DNA of 64,000 nucleotides from Rhizobium sp. J15 (GTDB taxonomy: Bacteria; Pseudomonadota; Alphaproteobacteria; Rhizobiales; Rhizobiaceae): the NCBI RefSeq assembly GCF_002531825.1, contig NZ_NWSX01000009.1, forward strand, positions 1 through 64,000. Direction: 5' to 3'. A program made the translations under genes and the position numbers. The notes beneath the pieces are model-generated. The model was not told the origin of the DNA and made no database searches. It saw only the letters and a list, made by a program, of their open reading frames with translations. Positions 10,826-19,295 of this stretch are shown here, in pieces; the stretch's first letter is position 1; each line of letters begins with the position of its first letter.

Positions 10826-11451
10826 CCGATTTTTCGCTGATCGAGACGCTGCGCTGGCAGCCCGGTGAAGGCTTGATCCGGCTGCGCCTGCACCTCGCCC
10901 GGCTTTCCCGCTCGGCCCGCCGCCTCGGCTTCCCGCAGCCGGTCGGCGCGGCGGCAAAGCTCGATGAAGCGGTGGCGGGTGCGACGGCCCCATTGCGCGT
11001 CCGCCTGACTTTCGACGCGCAAGGCCGCATCGAGGTGACGAGCGCCCCCTTCGTTCCGCTGGCGCCGCAGACCGTCTGGACCGTCCGTATCGCCAAGACC
11101 CGCCTTCACTCCGCCGACAGGCTGCTGCGCGTCAAGACCACACGGCGCGCCGTCTACGAGGCCGCGCGCGCTGAATATGCTCCTGATGAAGCCGATGAAG
11201 TCATCCTGTTGAACGAACGCGGCGAAGTCTGCGAAGGCACCATCACCTCCTTTTTTCTCGACGACGGTAGCGGCGTCCTGCGGACCCCGCCCATTTCCTC
11301 CGGCTTGCTGGCAGGCGTGCTGCGCACCGAGCTCATCTGCCAACGCAAGGCCCGTGTCGGCCGTCTTGCGCTTGCCGATCTCGATACCGGCACACTTTAC
11401 CTCGGCAACTCGCTGCGCGGCCTGATCCGCGCCAACCTCATCAGGAACTGA
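10822..11451 (+). CDS. pabC: Class IV aminotransferase family, probable aminodeoxychorismate lyase
   Basis: A 209-residue PLP enzyme of fold type IV. Converting aminodeoxychorismate to p-aminobenzoate plus pyruvate is the likely role because it overlaps pabB by four bases. Seen in the sequence: the candidate PLP lysine in RVKTTRRAVYE (near residue 100), ILLNERGEVCEGTITSFF and the C-terminal TLYLGNSLRGL. The start is ATG 10822; a longer open frame from 10774 lies inside pabB. It is shorter than typical PabC (about 270 residues), as is common for this rhizobial pabB-linked subgroup. Substrate is inferred from context. Confidence 0.85.
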   Translation: MTDFSLIETLRWQPGEGLIRLRLHLARLSRSARRLGFPQPVGAAAKLDEAVAGATAPLRVRLTFDAQGRIEVTSAPFVPLAPQTVWTVRIAKTRLHSADRLLRVKTTRRAVYEAARAEYAPDEADEVILLNERGEVCEGTITSFFLDDGSGVLRTPPISSGLLAGVLRTELICQRKARVGRLALADLDTGTLYLGNSLRGLIRANLIRN

Positions 11452-11453
11452 CC

Positions 11454-11738
11454 ATGTTCATTCTTTCCCTGACCTATGTGAAACCCAACGAAGAAGCCGA
11501 CCGGCACATGGAGCCGCACATGGCCTGGGTGAAGGAGGGCTATGCCAAGGGTTGGTTCCTCGCCTCCGGCCGCAAGGTGCCGCGCACCGGCGGCGCGATC
11601 CTCGCAATCGGCGACCGCGCCGAAATCGAGGCCTATGTCGCCGCCGACCCCTTCATCATCCACGGCGTCGCCGAATACGACATCACCGAGCTTGCCGTGA
11701 CGACGACGGCCGAAGGACTGGAAATCCTGAAACGCTGA
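11454..11738 (+). CDS. YciI-like (YCII domain) protein
   Basis: A 94-residue ferredoxin-like alpha+beta protein with YCII-family hallmarks: MFILSLTYVKP at the start, HMEPHMAWVKEGYAKGWFLASG, and the conserved Asp-containing DPFIIHGVAEYDITE. The biochemical role of YCII domains is poorly defined; His and Asp residues line a putative active site. It starts two bases after the pabC stop, so it is the third gene of the pabB-pabC unit. A link to folate metabolism is only contextual. Confidence 0.88.
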   Translation: MFILSLTYVKPNEEADRHMEPHMAWVKEGYAKGWFLASGRKVPRTGGAILAIGDRAEIEAYVAADPFIIHGVAEYDITELAVTTTAEGLEILKR

Positions 11739-11926
11739 TTTTGCGGGAGAGGTCGGATGATCTCGCTCCTTGCCAGCTCGGCCGCCCGATATTTGAGCTT
11801 TCCCCTTCAACGCTCTTTATTGTGACGCCGTTTTGTGGTTAGAGCCGGTCACTTCGCAATTTCTGCGGCAATCTCACAAGAATTCTTCGGGCTTCGCGCC
11901 TTCGTCCCCTTCCACAGGAGAAAAGA

Positions 11927-13378
11927 ATGACGGACAAGAACCATCCGGTATATGCCGAAATTACCGGTCCGATCGTTATGATCGGCTTTGGCTCCATCGG
12001 CCGCGGCACCCTGCCCCTGATCGAGCGCCACTTCAAATTCGACAAGAGCCGGATGGTCGTCATCGACCCGCGCGAAGAACCCTCCGACATGGAGATCCTG
12101 AAGAAGCACGGCGTCCGCCATATCAAGGAATATGTCACCAAGGACAATTACAAGGAGCTGCTGAAGCCGCTGCTGACCGAAGGCGAAGGCCAGGGTTTCT
12201 GCGTCAACCTCTCGGTCGACACCTCCTCGCTCGACCTCATCAAGCTCTGCCGCAAGCATGACGTGCTCTATGTCGACACCGTCGTCGAACCCTGGCTCGG
12301 CTTCTATTTCGACAAGGGCATGAGCAATGCCGACCGCACCAACTATGCGCTGCGCGAAACCGTGCGCAAGGAAAAGGCGAAGAACCCGGGCGGCGCCACG
12401 GCCGTCTCCACCTGCGGCGCCAATCCGGGCATGGTCTCCTGGTTCGTCAAGCAGGCGCTCGTCAACCTCGCCAACGACACCGGCCTGAAGTTCGACGAAC
12501 CGGACCAGCACGATCGTGAAGGCTGGGCCAAGCTGATGAAGAAGCTCGGCGTCAAGGGTGTCCACATCGCCGAGCGCGACACCCAGCGCACCAAGCATCC
12601 GAAGCCGCTCAACGTCTTCTGGAACACCTGGTCGGTCGAAGGCTTCATCTCCGAAGGCATGCAGCCGGCCGAACTCGGCTGGGGCACGCACGAACAGTGG
12701 ATGCCGAAGAACGCCAAGAAGCACAAGAAGGGCAACAAGGCGGCGATCTACCTGGAGCAGCCGGGCGCCAACACCCGCGTGCGCACCTGGTGCCCGACCC
12801 CCGGCCCGCAATACGGCTTCCTCGTCACCCACAACGAGTCGATCTCGATCGCCGATTATTTCACGGTCCGCGACAAGGACGGCGAAGTAACCTTCCGCCC
12901 GACCTGCCACTATGCCTATCATCCGGCCAACGACGCCGTGCTCTCGCTGCATGAGATGTTCGGCAATGGCGGCACGCCGCAGCCGGTCCATCACGTTCTC
13001 GACGAGGACGAACTGGAGGACGGCATCGACGAACTCGGCGTCCTGCTCTACGGCCACGAGAAGAATGCCTACTGGTACGGCTCGCGCCTGTCGCTGGAAG
13101 AAACCCGCCGCATCGCGCCCTACCAGAACGCCACCGGCCTGCAGGTAACCTCCGCCGTTCTCGCCGGCATGGTCTGGGCGCTGGAAAACCCGAAGGCCGG
13201 CATCGTCGAAGCCGACGAGATCGACTACAAGCGCTGCCTCGAAGTGCAGATGCCGTATCTCGGCCCGGTCGAAGGCCATTATACCGACTGGACCCCGCTC
13301 GACGGCCGTCCGGGTCTCTTCCCCGAGGATATCGACACCAAGGATCCCTGGCAGTTCAGGAACATCCTCGTTCGCTGA
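11927..13378 (+). CDS. hss: Homospermidine synthase
   Basis: A 483-residue NAD-dependent enzyme that makes sym-homospermidine from putrescine, the dominant polyamine of many rhizobia. The dinucleotide fold is at the N-terminus (VMIGFGSIGRGTLPLIERH, residues 17-35). Further recognisable blocks are DTVVEPWLGFYFD, STCGANPGMVSWFVKQAL and TRVRTWCPTPGPQYGFLVTHNE. Length matches bacterial Hss. A 188-base upstream gap should contain its own promoter, and the strong terminator at 13401-13426 closes it as a single-gene unit. AGGAG precedes the ATG. Confidence 0.96.
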   Translation: MTDKNHPVYAEITGPIVMIGFGSIGRGTLPLIERHFKFDKSRMVVIDPREEPSDMEILKKHGVRHIKEYVTKDNYKELLKPLLTEGEGQGFCVNLSVDTSSLDLIKLCRKHDVLYVDTVVEPWLGFYFDKGMSNADRTNYALRETVRKEKAKNPGGATAVSTCGANPGMVSWFVKQALVNLANDTGLKFDEPDQHDREGWAKLMKKLGVKGVHIAERDTQRTKHPKPLNVFWNTWSVEGFISEGMQPAELGWGTHEQWMPKNAKKHKKGNKAAIYLEQPGANTRVRTWCPTPGPQYGFLVTHNESISIADYFTVRDKDGEVTFRPTCHYAYHPANDAVLSLHEMFGNGGTPQPVHHVLDEDELEDGIDELGVLLYGHEKNAYWYGSRLSLEETRRIAPYQNATGLQVTSAVLAGMVWALENPKAGIVEADEIDYKRCLEVQMPYLGPVEGHYTDWTPLDGRPGLFPEDIDTKDPWQFRNILVR

Positions 13379-13400
13379 GACCGTCAGTGCAACTTTGAAG

Positions 13401-13426
13401 ATGCCCGCCGCAAGGCGGGCATTTTT
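13401..13426 (+). terminator. Intrinsic terminator of hss
   Basis: ATGCCCGCC, four-base loop, GGCGGGCAT and then TTTTT, 22 bases after the stop codon. Confidence 0.92.
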
Positions 13427-13549
13427 GTAACGCCGGCTGTATAAATGCTGCGCGCCATCTTGCAAGACTTGCCATCCTCACGGGTGCAGGCCATGTTTTG
13501 CCCGAACTGCAGCGGGTTCTGCCCGCGCCGAATCGCCGGGAGAAGCCTT

Positions 13550-13918
13550 ATGAAAATCAAAACTGGTCTCGTTCTTGTCGGTGCAGCAGCCGCGCTTGCC
13601 GCCTGCGTTTCATCAGGACCGCGCCCCCTGCCGGTTGCAAACACGCCCGCACCCACCGGCGTCGAAGGCAGCTGGAGCGATCCGAACGGCATCGTCTCCA
13701 CTTTCCAGGGCGGCACTTTCACCACCCGCACCACCGACAGCAACCAGCTTCTCGCCTCCGGCACCTATGTCAACACCTCGCCGACTCTGGTCGAGATCAA
13801 TATGACCTCGCTGGTGCGCAACACCCAGTCCAAGGTCAATTGCGCCCTCGTCAATCCGAGCCAGCTCAATTGCACCTCTGATTCCGGCGCGCAGTTCACG
13901 CTGTCCCGGCGCAGTTGA
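13550..13918 (+). CDS. omp10: Omp10-type outer membrane lipoprotein
   Basis: A 122-residue lipoprotein. The signal peptide ends in a lipobox (LAAC, Cys about residue 19). The mature part closely resembles Brucella Omp10, a minor outer membrane lipoprotein and immunogen: [12 protein letters not shown], the FTTRTTDSN block, [19 protein letters not shown] and [15 protein letters not shown] 13550 is chosen over the upstream frame start at 13445 because it begins the signal peptide. Exact function is unknown even in Brucella. It is single, followed by a small membrane protein gene 38 bases on. Confidence 0.9.
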   Translation: MKIKTGLVLVGAAAALAACVSSGPRPLPVANTPAPTGVEGSWSDPNGIVSTFQGGTFTTRTTDSNQLLASGTYVNTSPTLVEINMTSLVRNTQSKVNCALVNPSQLNCTSDSGAQFTLSRRS

Positions 13919-13956
13919 TAAGGGCTGATGGACGATAGGCTTGCGGGGATAGAACC

Positions 13957-14277
13957 ATGCGGGCCTTGGCCGGTTACCTCATCCTGCTGCTCGCAATGCC
14001 GCTTGCGGCACTTGCCGTTGTTCTGCCGGCCAACGTCTATCGTGCCCAAGGCATCGCGGCTCCCGATTGCGACGGACCGCTGCAGGTTCTGATCTTCGCC
14101 GTGCCGGCCGTTCTGATCTATGGCGCAGGCGCATTCCTTGCTTATCGGGTCGGCCGGCGCTTTCACCGGCTCGTCACCGTGTTCTGCCTGATCGTTGCGC
14201 TCGCCACGCTTCCCAACATCGTCGAAGCGGCGCGCGAACTCTACCGAAACGCCGCCGACGGCGAATGCCTGGGATAA
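13957..14277 (+). CDS. Small predicted membrane protein
   Basis: A 106-residue protein I do not recognise by family. Three hydrophobic segments are visible: residues 4-24 (the first could be a signal anchor), 44-64 and 71-90, with a possible disulphide pair (Cys near 39 and near 104) in the exported ends. The coding frame has rhizobial codon use and follows omp10 in the same direction. A terminator-like hairpin follows. Confidence 0.65.
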   Translation: MRALAGYLILLLAMPLAALAVVLPANVYRAQGIAAPDCDGPLQVLIFAVPAVLIYGAGAFLAYRVGRRFHRLVTVFCLIVALATLPNIVEAARELYRNAADGECLG

Positions 14278-14299
14278 GCCGGCCCGGCTTACCCAGGAT

Positions 14300-14318
14300 A
14301 AGCCAATCCGGCTTTTTT
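14300..14318 (+). terminator. Weak intrinsic terminator after the small membrane protein
   Basis: AAGCC, five-base loop, GGCTT plus a run of T. A second AAGCCGG/CCGGCTT stem immediately before could compete or extend it. Confidence 0.6.
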
Positions 14319-14475
14319 GTCCCTTCCCCCTTGGAAAGCGTCCCGTCAGGCCCAGCTTTTCCTTGCGGTCGTGCACCGTCTGGTAGAACATCCGCGTGCC
14401 GGGAATTGCCTCGGCGGACTATGGAAGGGATCGGCGGGGATCGGGGGATCTCTCGCCTCAATCAGGAGAACAGGG

Positions 14476-16440
14476 ATGACGAAGTCTTTCAGCTTCGGTC
14501 TTTTGACCGCGTCCATGCTGGCGCTGAGCGCGGGTGCCGCCTTTGCGGATTACGAACTCAATATTCTTCACATCAACGATTTCCATTCACGCATCGAATC
14601 GATCAACAAGTTCGACTCCACCTGCTCGGCCGAGGAGGAAGGCAAGAAGGAATGCTTCGGGGGTGCTGCCCGCCTGAAGACCGCGATCGACCAGCGCCGC
14701 CAGGCGCTGTCGGGCAAGAATGTCCTGCTCCTGAATGCCGGCGACAATTTCCAGGGTTCGCTCTTCTACACGACCTATAAGGGCGCGGCCGAAGCCGAAT
14801 TCCTGAACATGATGAAGTTCGACGCGATGACCGTCGGCAACCATGAATTCGACGACAGCGAGGACGGGCTCGCGACCTTCCTCGACAAGGTGCAATTCCC
14901 CGTCGTGACGGCAAACGTCAAGGCGGCGGCCGCTTCCAAGCTCGGCGACCGCATCAAGCCGTCGCTGGTGCTCGATGTCGGCGGCCAGAAGATCGGCATC
15001 GTCGGCGCCGTCACCAACGATACGCCGGAACTGTCCTCGCCCGGCCCGAACGTCACCATCGAAGATGATGTTCAGACCATCACATCAGCCGTCCAGGATC
15101 TGAAAGGTCAGGGCGTCAACAAGATCATCGCGCTGACCCATGTCGGCTACCCCCGCGACCTCGCCGTGATCGCCAAGATTCCCGACGTCGATGTCGTCGT
15201 CGGCGGCCATTCGCACAGCCTGCTCTCGAACACCGACGCGAAAGCCGAAGGTCCCTACCCGACGATGGTCGACAATCCCGGCGGCTACAAGGTGCCGGTC
15301 GTCCAGGCCGCCTCCTACAGCAAATATCTCGGCGATCTCGTCGTCAATTTCGACGATAACGGCGTCGTCAAGGATACCAAGGGCGATCCGATGCTGATCG
15401 ATTCCTCCTTCACGCCCGATCCGGCCGTCGTCACCCGCGTCGCCGAACTGGCAAAGCCGATCGAGGAACTGCGCAAGAAAGTCATCGGCTCCTCCGAAGG
15501 CCCGATCGAGGGTGACCGCAAGGTCTGCCGCGTCAAGGAATGCTCGATGGGCAATCTGGTGGCCGACGCCATGCTTGACCGCACCAGGAATCAGGGCGTC
15601 ACCATCGCCTTCCAGAACGGTGGCGGCCTGCGCGCCTCGATCGACGGCGGCGATGTCACCCAGGGCGAGGTCATTACCGTCCTGCCGTTCCAGAACACGC
15701 TCGCCACCTTCGAGACGACCGGCGCCGATGTCGTCAAGGCGCTCGAAAATGGTGTGAGCCAGATCGATCAGGGCGCCGGACGCTTCCCGCAGGTCGCCGG
15801 CCTGAAATTCTCCTTCGACCAGTCGAAACCCGTCGGCAGCCGCGTCAGCGATATCCAGGTGAAGGAGGGCGACACCTTCGCTCCGATCGACCAGGCCAAG
15901 ACCTACAAAATCGCCACCAACAATTTCATGCGGGCCGGCGGCGATGGCTATTCGATCTTCAAGGAAGGCAAGAACGCCTATGATTTCGGCCCGGATCTTG
16001 CCGACGTGACCGCCGGCTATCTGGCCGCGCATTCGCCCTACAAGCCCTATACCGATGGCCGCGTCACCGAAATCGGCGCGACCGTAGCGCAGGCACCCGC
16101 CGCCGAACCGGCTGCTCCGGCTCCCGCGCCGGCAGCACCTGCCCCGGCAGCCGAGCCTGCCCCTGCAACGCCCGCACTGGCTACCGAACCCACCCCTGCC
16201 GCCCCCGCCCCGGCCACGCCGGCAGCACCCGCCCCCGAAGCGGCACCGGCGCCGGCAGCCTCTGCACCCGCTGCAACGACGCCGTCCACCCACGTGATCG
16301 CCGCAGGCGACACCTTCTGGGATCTTGCCGTCACCTTCTATGGCGACGGCACGCTGTGGCGGAAGCTCTCGGAGGCGAACGGCAGTCCGAACCCGCGCCA
16401 CCTGATGGTCGGCAAGGAGATCGAAGTTCCGGCGAAATAA
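14476..16440 (+). CDS. 5'-nucleotidase/UshA-family metallophosphatase with C-terminal LysM domain
   Basis: A 654-residue secreted protein. A signal peptide (residues 1-22, ending AAFA) precedes a calcineurin-like phosphoesterase domain with metal-ligand motifs ILHINDFHSR, NAGDNFQGS, TVGNHEFDD and GGHSHSLL. A 5'-nucleotidase C-terminal domain follows (about 330-530, FQNGGGLRASIDGG and NNFMRAGGDGY). Residues about 538-600 are a Pro/Ala-rich linker, and the last 50 form a LysM module (HVIAAGDTFWDLAVTFYGDGTLWRKLSEAN). It probably hydrolyses nucleotides in the periplasm while tethered to peptidoglycan; the tethering is inference. The start at 14476 has AGGAG upstream. Confidence 0.92.
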   Translation: MTKSFSFGLLTASMLALSAGAAFADYELNILHINDFHSRIESINKFDSTCSAEEEGKKECFGGAARLKTAIDQRRQALSGKNVLLLNAGDNFQGSLFYTTYKGAAEAEFLNMMKFDAMTVGNHEFDDSEDGLATFLDKVQFPVVTANVKAAAASKLGDRIKPSLVLDVGGQKIGIVGAVTNDTPELSSPGPNVTIEDDVQTITSAVQDLKGQGVNKIIALTHVGYPRDLAVIAKIPDVDVVVGGHSHSLLSNTDAKAEGPYPTMVDNPGGYKVPVVQAASYSKYLGDLVVNFDDNGVVKDTKGDPMLIDSSFTPDPAVVTRVAELAKPIEELRKKVIGSSEGPIEGDRKVCRVKECSMGNLVADAMLDRTRNQGVTIAFQNGGGLRASIDGGDVTQGEVITVLPFQNTLATFETTGADVVKALENGVSQIDQGAGRFPQVAGLKFSFDQSKPVGSRVSDIQVKEGDTFAPIDQAKTYKIATNNFMRAGGDGYSIFKEGKNAYDFGPDLADVTAGYLAAHSPYKPYTDGRVTEIGATVAQAPAAEPAAPAPAPAAPAPAAEPAPATPALATEPTPAAPAPATPAAPAPEAAPAPAASAPAATTPSTHVIAAGDTFWDLAVTFYGDGTLWRKLSEANGSPNPRHLMVGKEIEVPAK

Positions 16441-16464
16441 GACAATTTGTCCCGATTGCAACGG

Positions 16465-16495
16465 CCGGCCCGGGGTTTCCCGGGCCGGTTTTTCT
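16465..16495 (+). terminator. Strong intrinsic terminator after the 5'-nucleotidase gene
   Basis: CCGGCCCGGG, four-base loop, CCCGGGCCGG, then TTTTTC. Confidence 0.93.
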
Positions 16496-16569
16496 TTCTA
16501 TAGGGTGAACCATGATCTCCCGGCTGCGTATGAGCCGACGAGACAGAAAAAAGAGCGTTGGGGCCAAAA

Positions 16570-17604
16570 ATGACAGCAGATCTTTCACACCGCCCGGCGG
16601 ACCATCCGGCCGTCAAATCAGGCAAGGTCGGTGTCCTGCTGGTCAATCTCGGCACGCCCGACGGGACCGATTATAGCTCGATGCGCCGCTATCTCAGGGA
16701 ATTCCTGACCGATCGCCGCGTCATCGAATGGTCTCGCTGGAAATGGTACCCGATCCTGTTCGGCATCGTGCTCAATACCCGCCCGCAAAAGGTCGGCAAG
16801 GCTTATGAGCTGATCTGGAACAAGGAAAAGAACGAAAGCTATCTGCGCACCTATACGCGCAATCAGTCGGAACTGATGGCCGGGCGGCTGAAGGATCTTG
16901 CTAACGTCAAGGTCGACTGGGCGATGCGCTACGGCACGCCGTCGATCGCCTCGCGCATCGAGGCGCTGAAGCAAGAAGGCTGCGACCGCATCGTGCTCTT
17001 CCCGCTCTATCCGCAATATGCGGCGGCAACGACCGCGACCGTCAACGACAAGGCCTTCCACAAGCTGCTTTCCATGCGCTGGCAGCCGGCGTTGCGCACC
17101 GTGCCCGACTATCATGACGACGAGACCTATATCGAGGCGCTTGCCCAATCCGTCGAAAGGCATCTTTCGACGCTCGACTGGAAGCCGGAGATGCTGGTCG
17201 CCTCCTTCCACGGCATTCCGATGTCCTATTTCAAGCAGGGCGACCCTTACTACTGTCAGTGCCAGAAGACCGGCCGGCTGCTGCGCGAGCGGCTCGGGTT
17301 GACCAAGGAAAACTTCATGGTCACCTTTCAGTCGCGCTTCGGGCCGGAGGAATGGCTGCAGCCCTATACCGACAAGACTGTGGAGAAGCTCGCCCAGGAC
17401 GGCGTCAAGCGCATCGCCGTCATCAATCCCGGCTTCGTCTCCGACTGCCTGGAAACGCTTGAGGAGATCGCCGAACAGGCCGCCCATTCCTTCCATGAGA
17501 ACGGCGGCGACAAGTTCACGCATATCCCCTGCCTCAACGACAGCGATGACGGCATGAAGGTGCTGGAAAAGGTCGTGCGCCGGGAATTGCAGGGCTGGAT
17601 CTGA
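16570..17604 (+). CDS. hemH: Ferrochelatase
   Basis: Inserts ferrous iron into protoporphyrin IX, the last step of haem synthesis. The 344-residue product has the family blocks GVLLVNLGTPDG near the N-terminus, DWAMRYGTPSI, FPLYPQYAAATTAT, the catalytic-His block LVASFHGIPMSYFKQGDPY and VINPGFVSDCLETLEEI. I chose ATG 16570; the frame also allows TTG 16558. It is a monocistronic unit flanked by the terminator at 16465-16495 and a 186-base gap. Location is membrane-associated cytoplasmic by family knowledge. Confidence 0.96.
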   Translation: MTADLSHRPADHPAVKSGKVGVLLVNLGTPDGTDYSSMRRYLREFLTDRRVIEWSRWKWYPILFGIVLNTRPQKVGKAYELIWNKEKNESYLRTYTRNQSELMAGRLKDLANVKVDWAMRYGTPSIASRIEALKQEGCDRIVLFPLYPQYAAATTATVNDKAFHKLLSMRWQPALRTVPDYHDDETYIEALAQSVERHLSTLDWKPEMLVASFHGIPMSYFKQGDPYYCQCQKTGRLLRERLGLTKENFMVTFQSRFGPEEWLQPYTDKTVEKLAQDGVKRIAVINPGFVSDCLETLEEIAEQAAHSFHENGGDKFTHIPCLNDSDDGMKVLEKVVRRELQGWI

Positions 17605-17790
17605 GAACTCCCCTTCGAAAAACAGCGTCGGATGCCTAACCGGCGATCGCCCGAAGGATCTGCCGAACAGGCCTCCCTTTCCGTTGGAAGCCGGCCTCGT
17701 CGCGCCGTGATTTCTTCCTCGCAAAGAACATGCTAACTCACCACATTAGTTGTGGGGCGCGGGCGCATGCGCCGATGGGAGGAATTTTTC

Positions 17791-18822
17791 ATGCTGTTCG
17801 GCGGCTTCGACATCGTCGTGATCGTGCTGGTCATCTTCGTCATCCTGGTGCTTTTTGCCGGGATCAAGACCGTGCCGCAGGGCTATCGCTACACGATCGA
17901 GCGCTTCGGGCGTTATACCCGCACGCTGGAGCCGGGCCTCAACCTCATCACCCCCTTCATCGAGCGCGTCGGCGCGCGGATGAACGTGATGGAGCAGGTG
18001 CTGAACGTGCCCACCCAGGAAGTGATCACCAAGGACAATGCCTCGGTCTCGGCCGATGCCGTCGCCTTCTTTCAGGTGCTGAACGCAGCCCAGGCCGCCT
18101 ATCAGGTCTCTCACCTCGAAAACGCCATCCTCAATCTCACCATGACCAATATCCGCTCGGTCATGGGCTCGATGGATCTCGACGAACTGCTTTCGAACCG
18201 CGATGCGATCAACGACCGGCTGCTGCGCGTCGTCGACGAGGCGGTGCAGCCCTGGGGCATCAAGGTCACCCGCGTCGAGATCAAGGACATCCAGCCGCCA
18301 CGCGACCTGGTCGACGCCATGGCCCGGCAGATGAAGGCCGAGCGCGAGAAGCGCGCCCAAGTGCTGGAAGCCGAAGGTTCGCGCAATGCGCAGATCCTCA
18401 GGGCCGAGGGCGCCAAGCAATCCGCCATCCTGCAGGCCGAAGGCCAGCGCGAAGCCGCCTTCCGCAATGCCGAAGCCCGCGAGCGCCTGGCCGAAGCCGA
18501 AGCCAAGGCGACGAGAATGGTCTCCGAAGCGATTGCCGCCGGCGACGTCCAGGCGATCAACTATTTCGTCGCCCAGAAATACACCGAAGCGCTCGCCTCG
18601 GTCGGTTCCGCGCCCAATTCCAAGATCGTGCTGATGCCGATGGAAGCCTCTTCCATCCTGAGCTCGCTCGGCGGCATCAGCGCCATTGCCCGCGAAGTCT
18701 TCGGCGATGCCGGCAATCCGCCGCCGCCTCCCTCGCCGCGCCCGCGCCCTGCACCCGCCCGTTCGACACCGTCGATCAATCCGCCGATCCCCAACCCCTT
18801 CACCCCCGATCAGGAGCGATAG
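17791..18822 (+). CDS. SPFH/band 7 (stomatin-like, QmcA-type) membrane protein
   Basis: A 343-residue protein with an N-terminal membrane anchor (residues about 6-26), then the SPFH/band 7 domain beginning GIKTVPQGYRYTIERFGRYTRTLEPGLNLITPFIE. A long Ala/Glu-rich coiled coil follows (about 185-260) and the C-terminus is Pro-rich. Such proteins oligomerise into membrane microdomain scaffolds and often pair with NfeD proteins and proteases such as FtsH. I chose ATG 17791, which has GGGAGGAA upstream; the frame also opens at 17752. The next gene starts three bases after the stop and encodes an NfeD protein, the usual partner. Confidence 0.94.
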   Translation: MLFGGFDIVVIVLVIFVILVLFAGIKTVPQGYRYTIERFGRYTRTLEPGLNLITPFIERVGARMNVMEQVLNVPTQEVITKDNASVSADAVAFFQVLNAAQAAYQVSHLENAILNLTMTNIRSVMGSMDLDELLSNRDAINDRLLRVVDEAVQPWGIKVTRVEIKDIQPPRDLVDAMARQMKAEREKRAQVLEAEGSRNAQILRAEGAKQSAILQAEGQREAAFRNAEARERLAEAEAKATRMVSEAIAAGDVQAINYFVAQKYTEALASVGSAPNSKIVLMPMEASSILSSLGGISAIAREVFGDAGNPPPPPSPRPRPAPARSTPSINPPIPNPFTPDQER

Positions 18823-18825
18823 GCC

Positions 18826-19281
18826 ATGCTGGCGAAGATCATCGCCGAACTCGGGCCCTGGAGTTGGTGGGTGGCAGGCCTCGTGCTGCTTGCCGCCGAG
18901 ATGATGGTGCCCGGCTTCTTCCTGGTCTGGATCGGCCTTGCCGCCCTGATCGTCGGCGCGCTGTCGCTGCTTTTCTGGGACAGCGCCTTCTGGGTCTGGG
19001 AGCTGCAGGCGATCCTTTTTGCGCTGCTGGCCGTCGCCACGACCTTTGCCGGCCGGCGGCTGGTGCTGCGCCATGCCGCCACCGACGAGCCCTTCCTCAA
19101 TCAGCGCGGCGCGAGTCTCGTCGGCCGGACGGCGACATTGCAGGAACCGATCCGCGAGGGCCGCGGCCGCATCCGTCTCGACGATACGCTATGGCAGGTG
19201 ATGGGACCCGATCTTCCCGTGGGAACGCAGGTCAAGGTGGTCTCGAGCAACGGCCGCGACCTCAGGGTCGAGCCGATCTGA
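18826..19281 (+). CDS. NfeD family membrane protein
   Basis: A 151-residue partner of the SPFH protein. It has hydrophobic segments at about residues 12-30, 33-50 and 55-75 followed by a soluble OB-fold-like NfeD C-terminal domain (RGASLVGRTATLQEPI through GTQVKVVSSNGRDLRVEP). This is the short form, without the ClpP-like protease domain. It begins three bases after the SPFH stop, so it is co-expressed, and it converges with the KpsF-type gene 14 bases downstream. Confidence 0.93.
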   Translation: MLAKIIAELGPWSWWVAGLVLLAAEMMVPGFFLVWIGLAALIVGALSLLFWDSAFWVWELQAILFALLAVATTFAGRRLVLRHAATDEPFLNQRGASLVGRTATLQEPIREGRGRIRLDDTLWQVMGPDLPVGTQVKVVSSNGRDLRVEPI

Positions 19282-19295
19282 CCCAACAATTCTGA

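Noticed and set aside
17730..19295. 521-codon plus-strand frame overlapping the SPFH and NfeD genes
   Set aside because: It overlaps both in another frame and shows Arg/Pro/Ala repeats, whereas the SPFH and NfeD frames match families and have ribosome sites.
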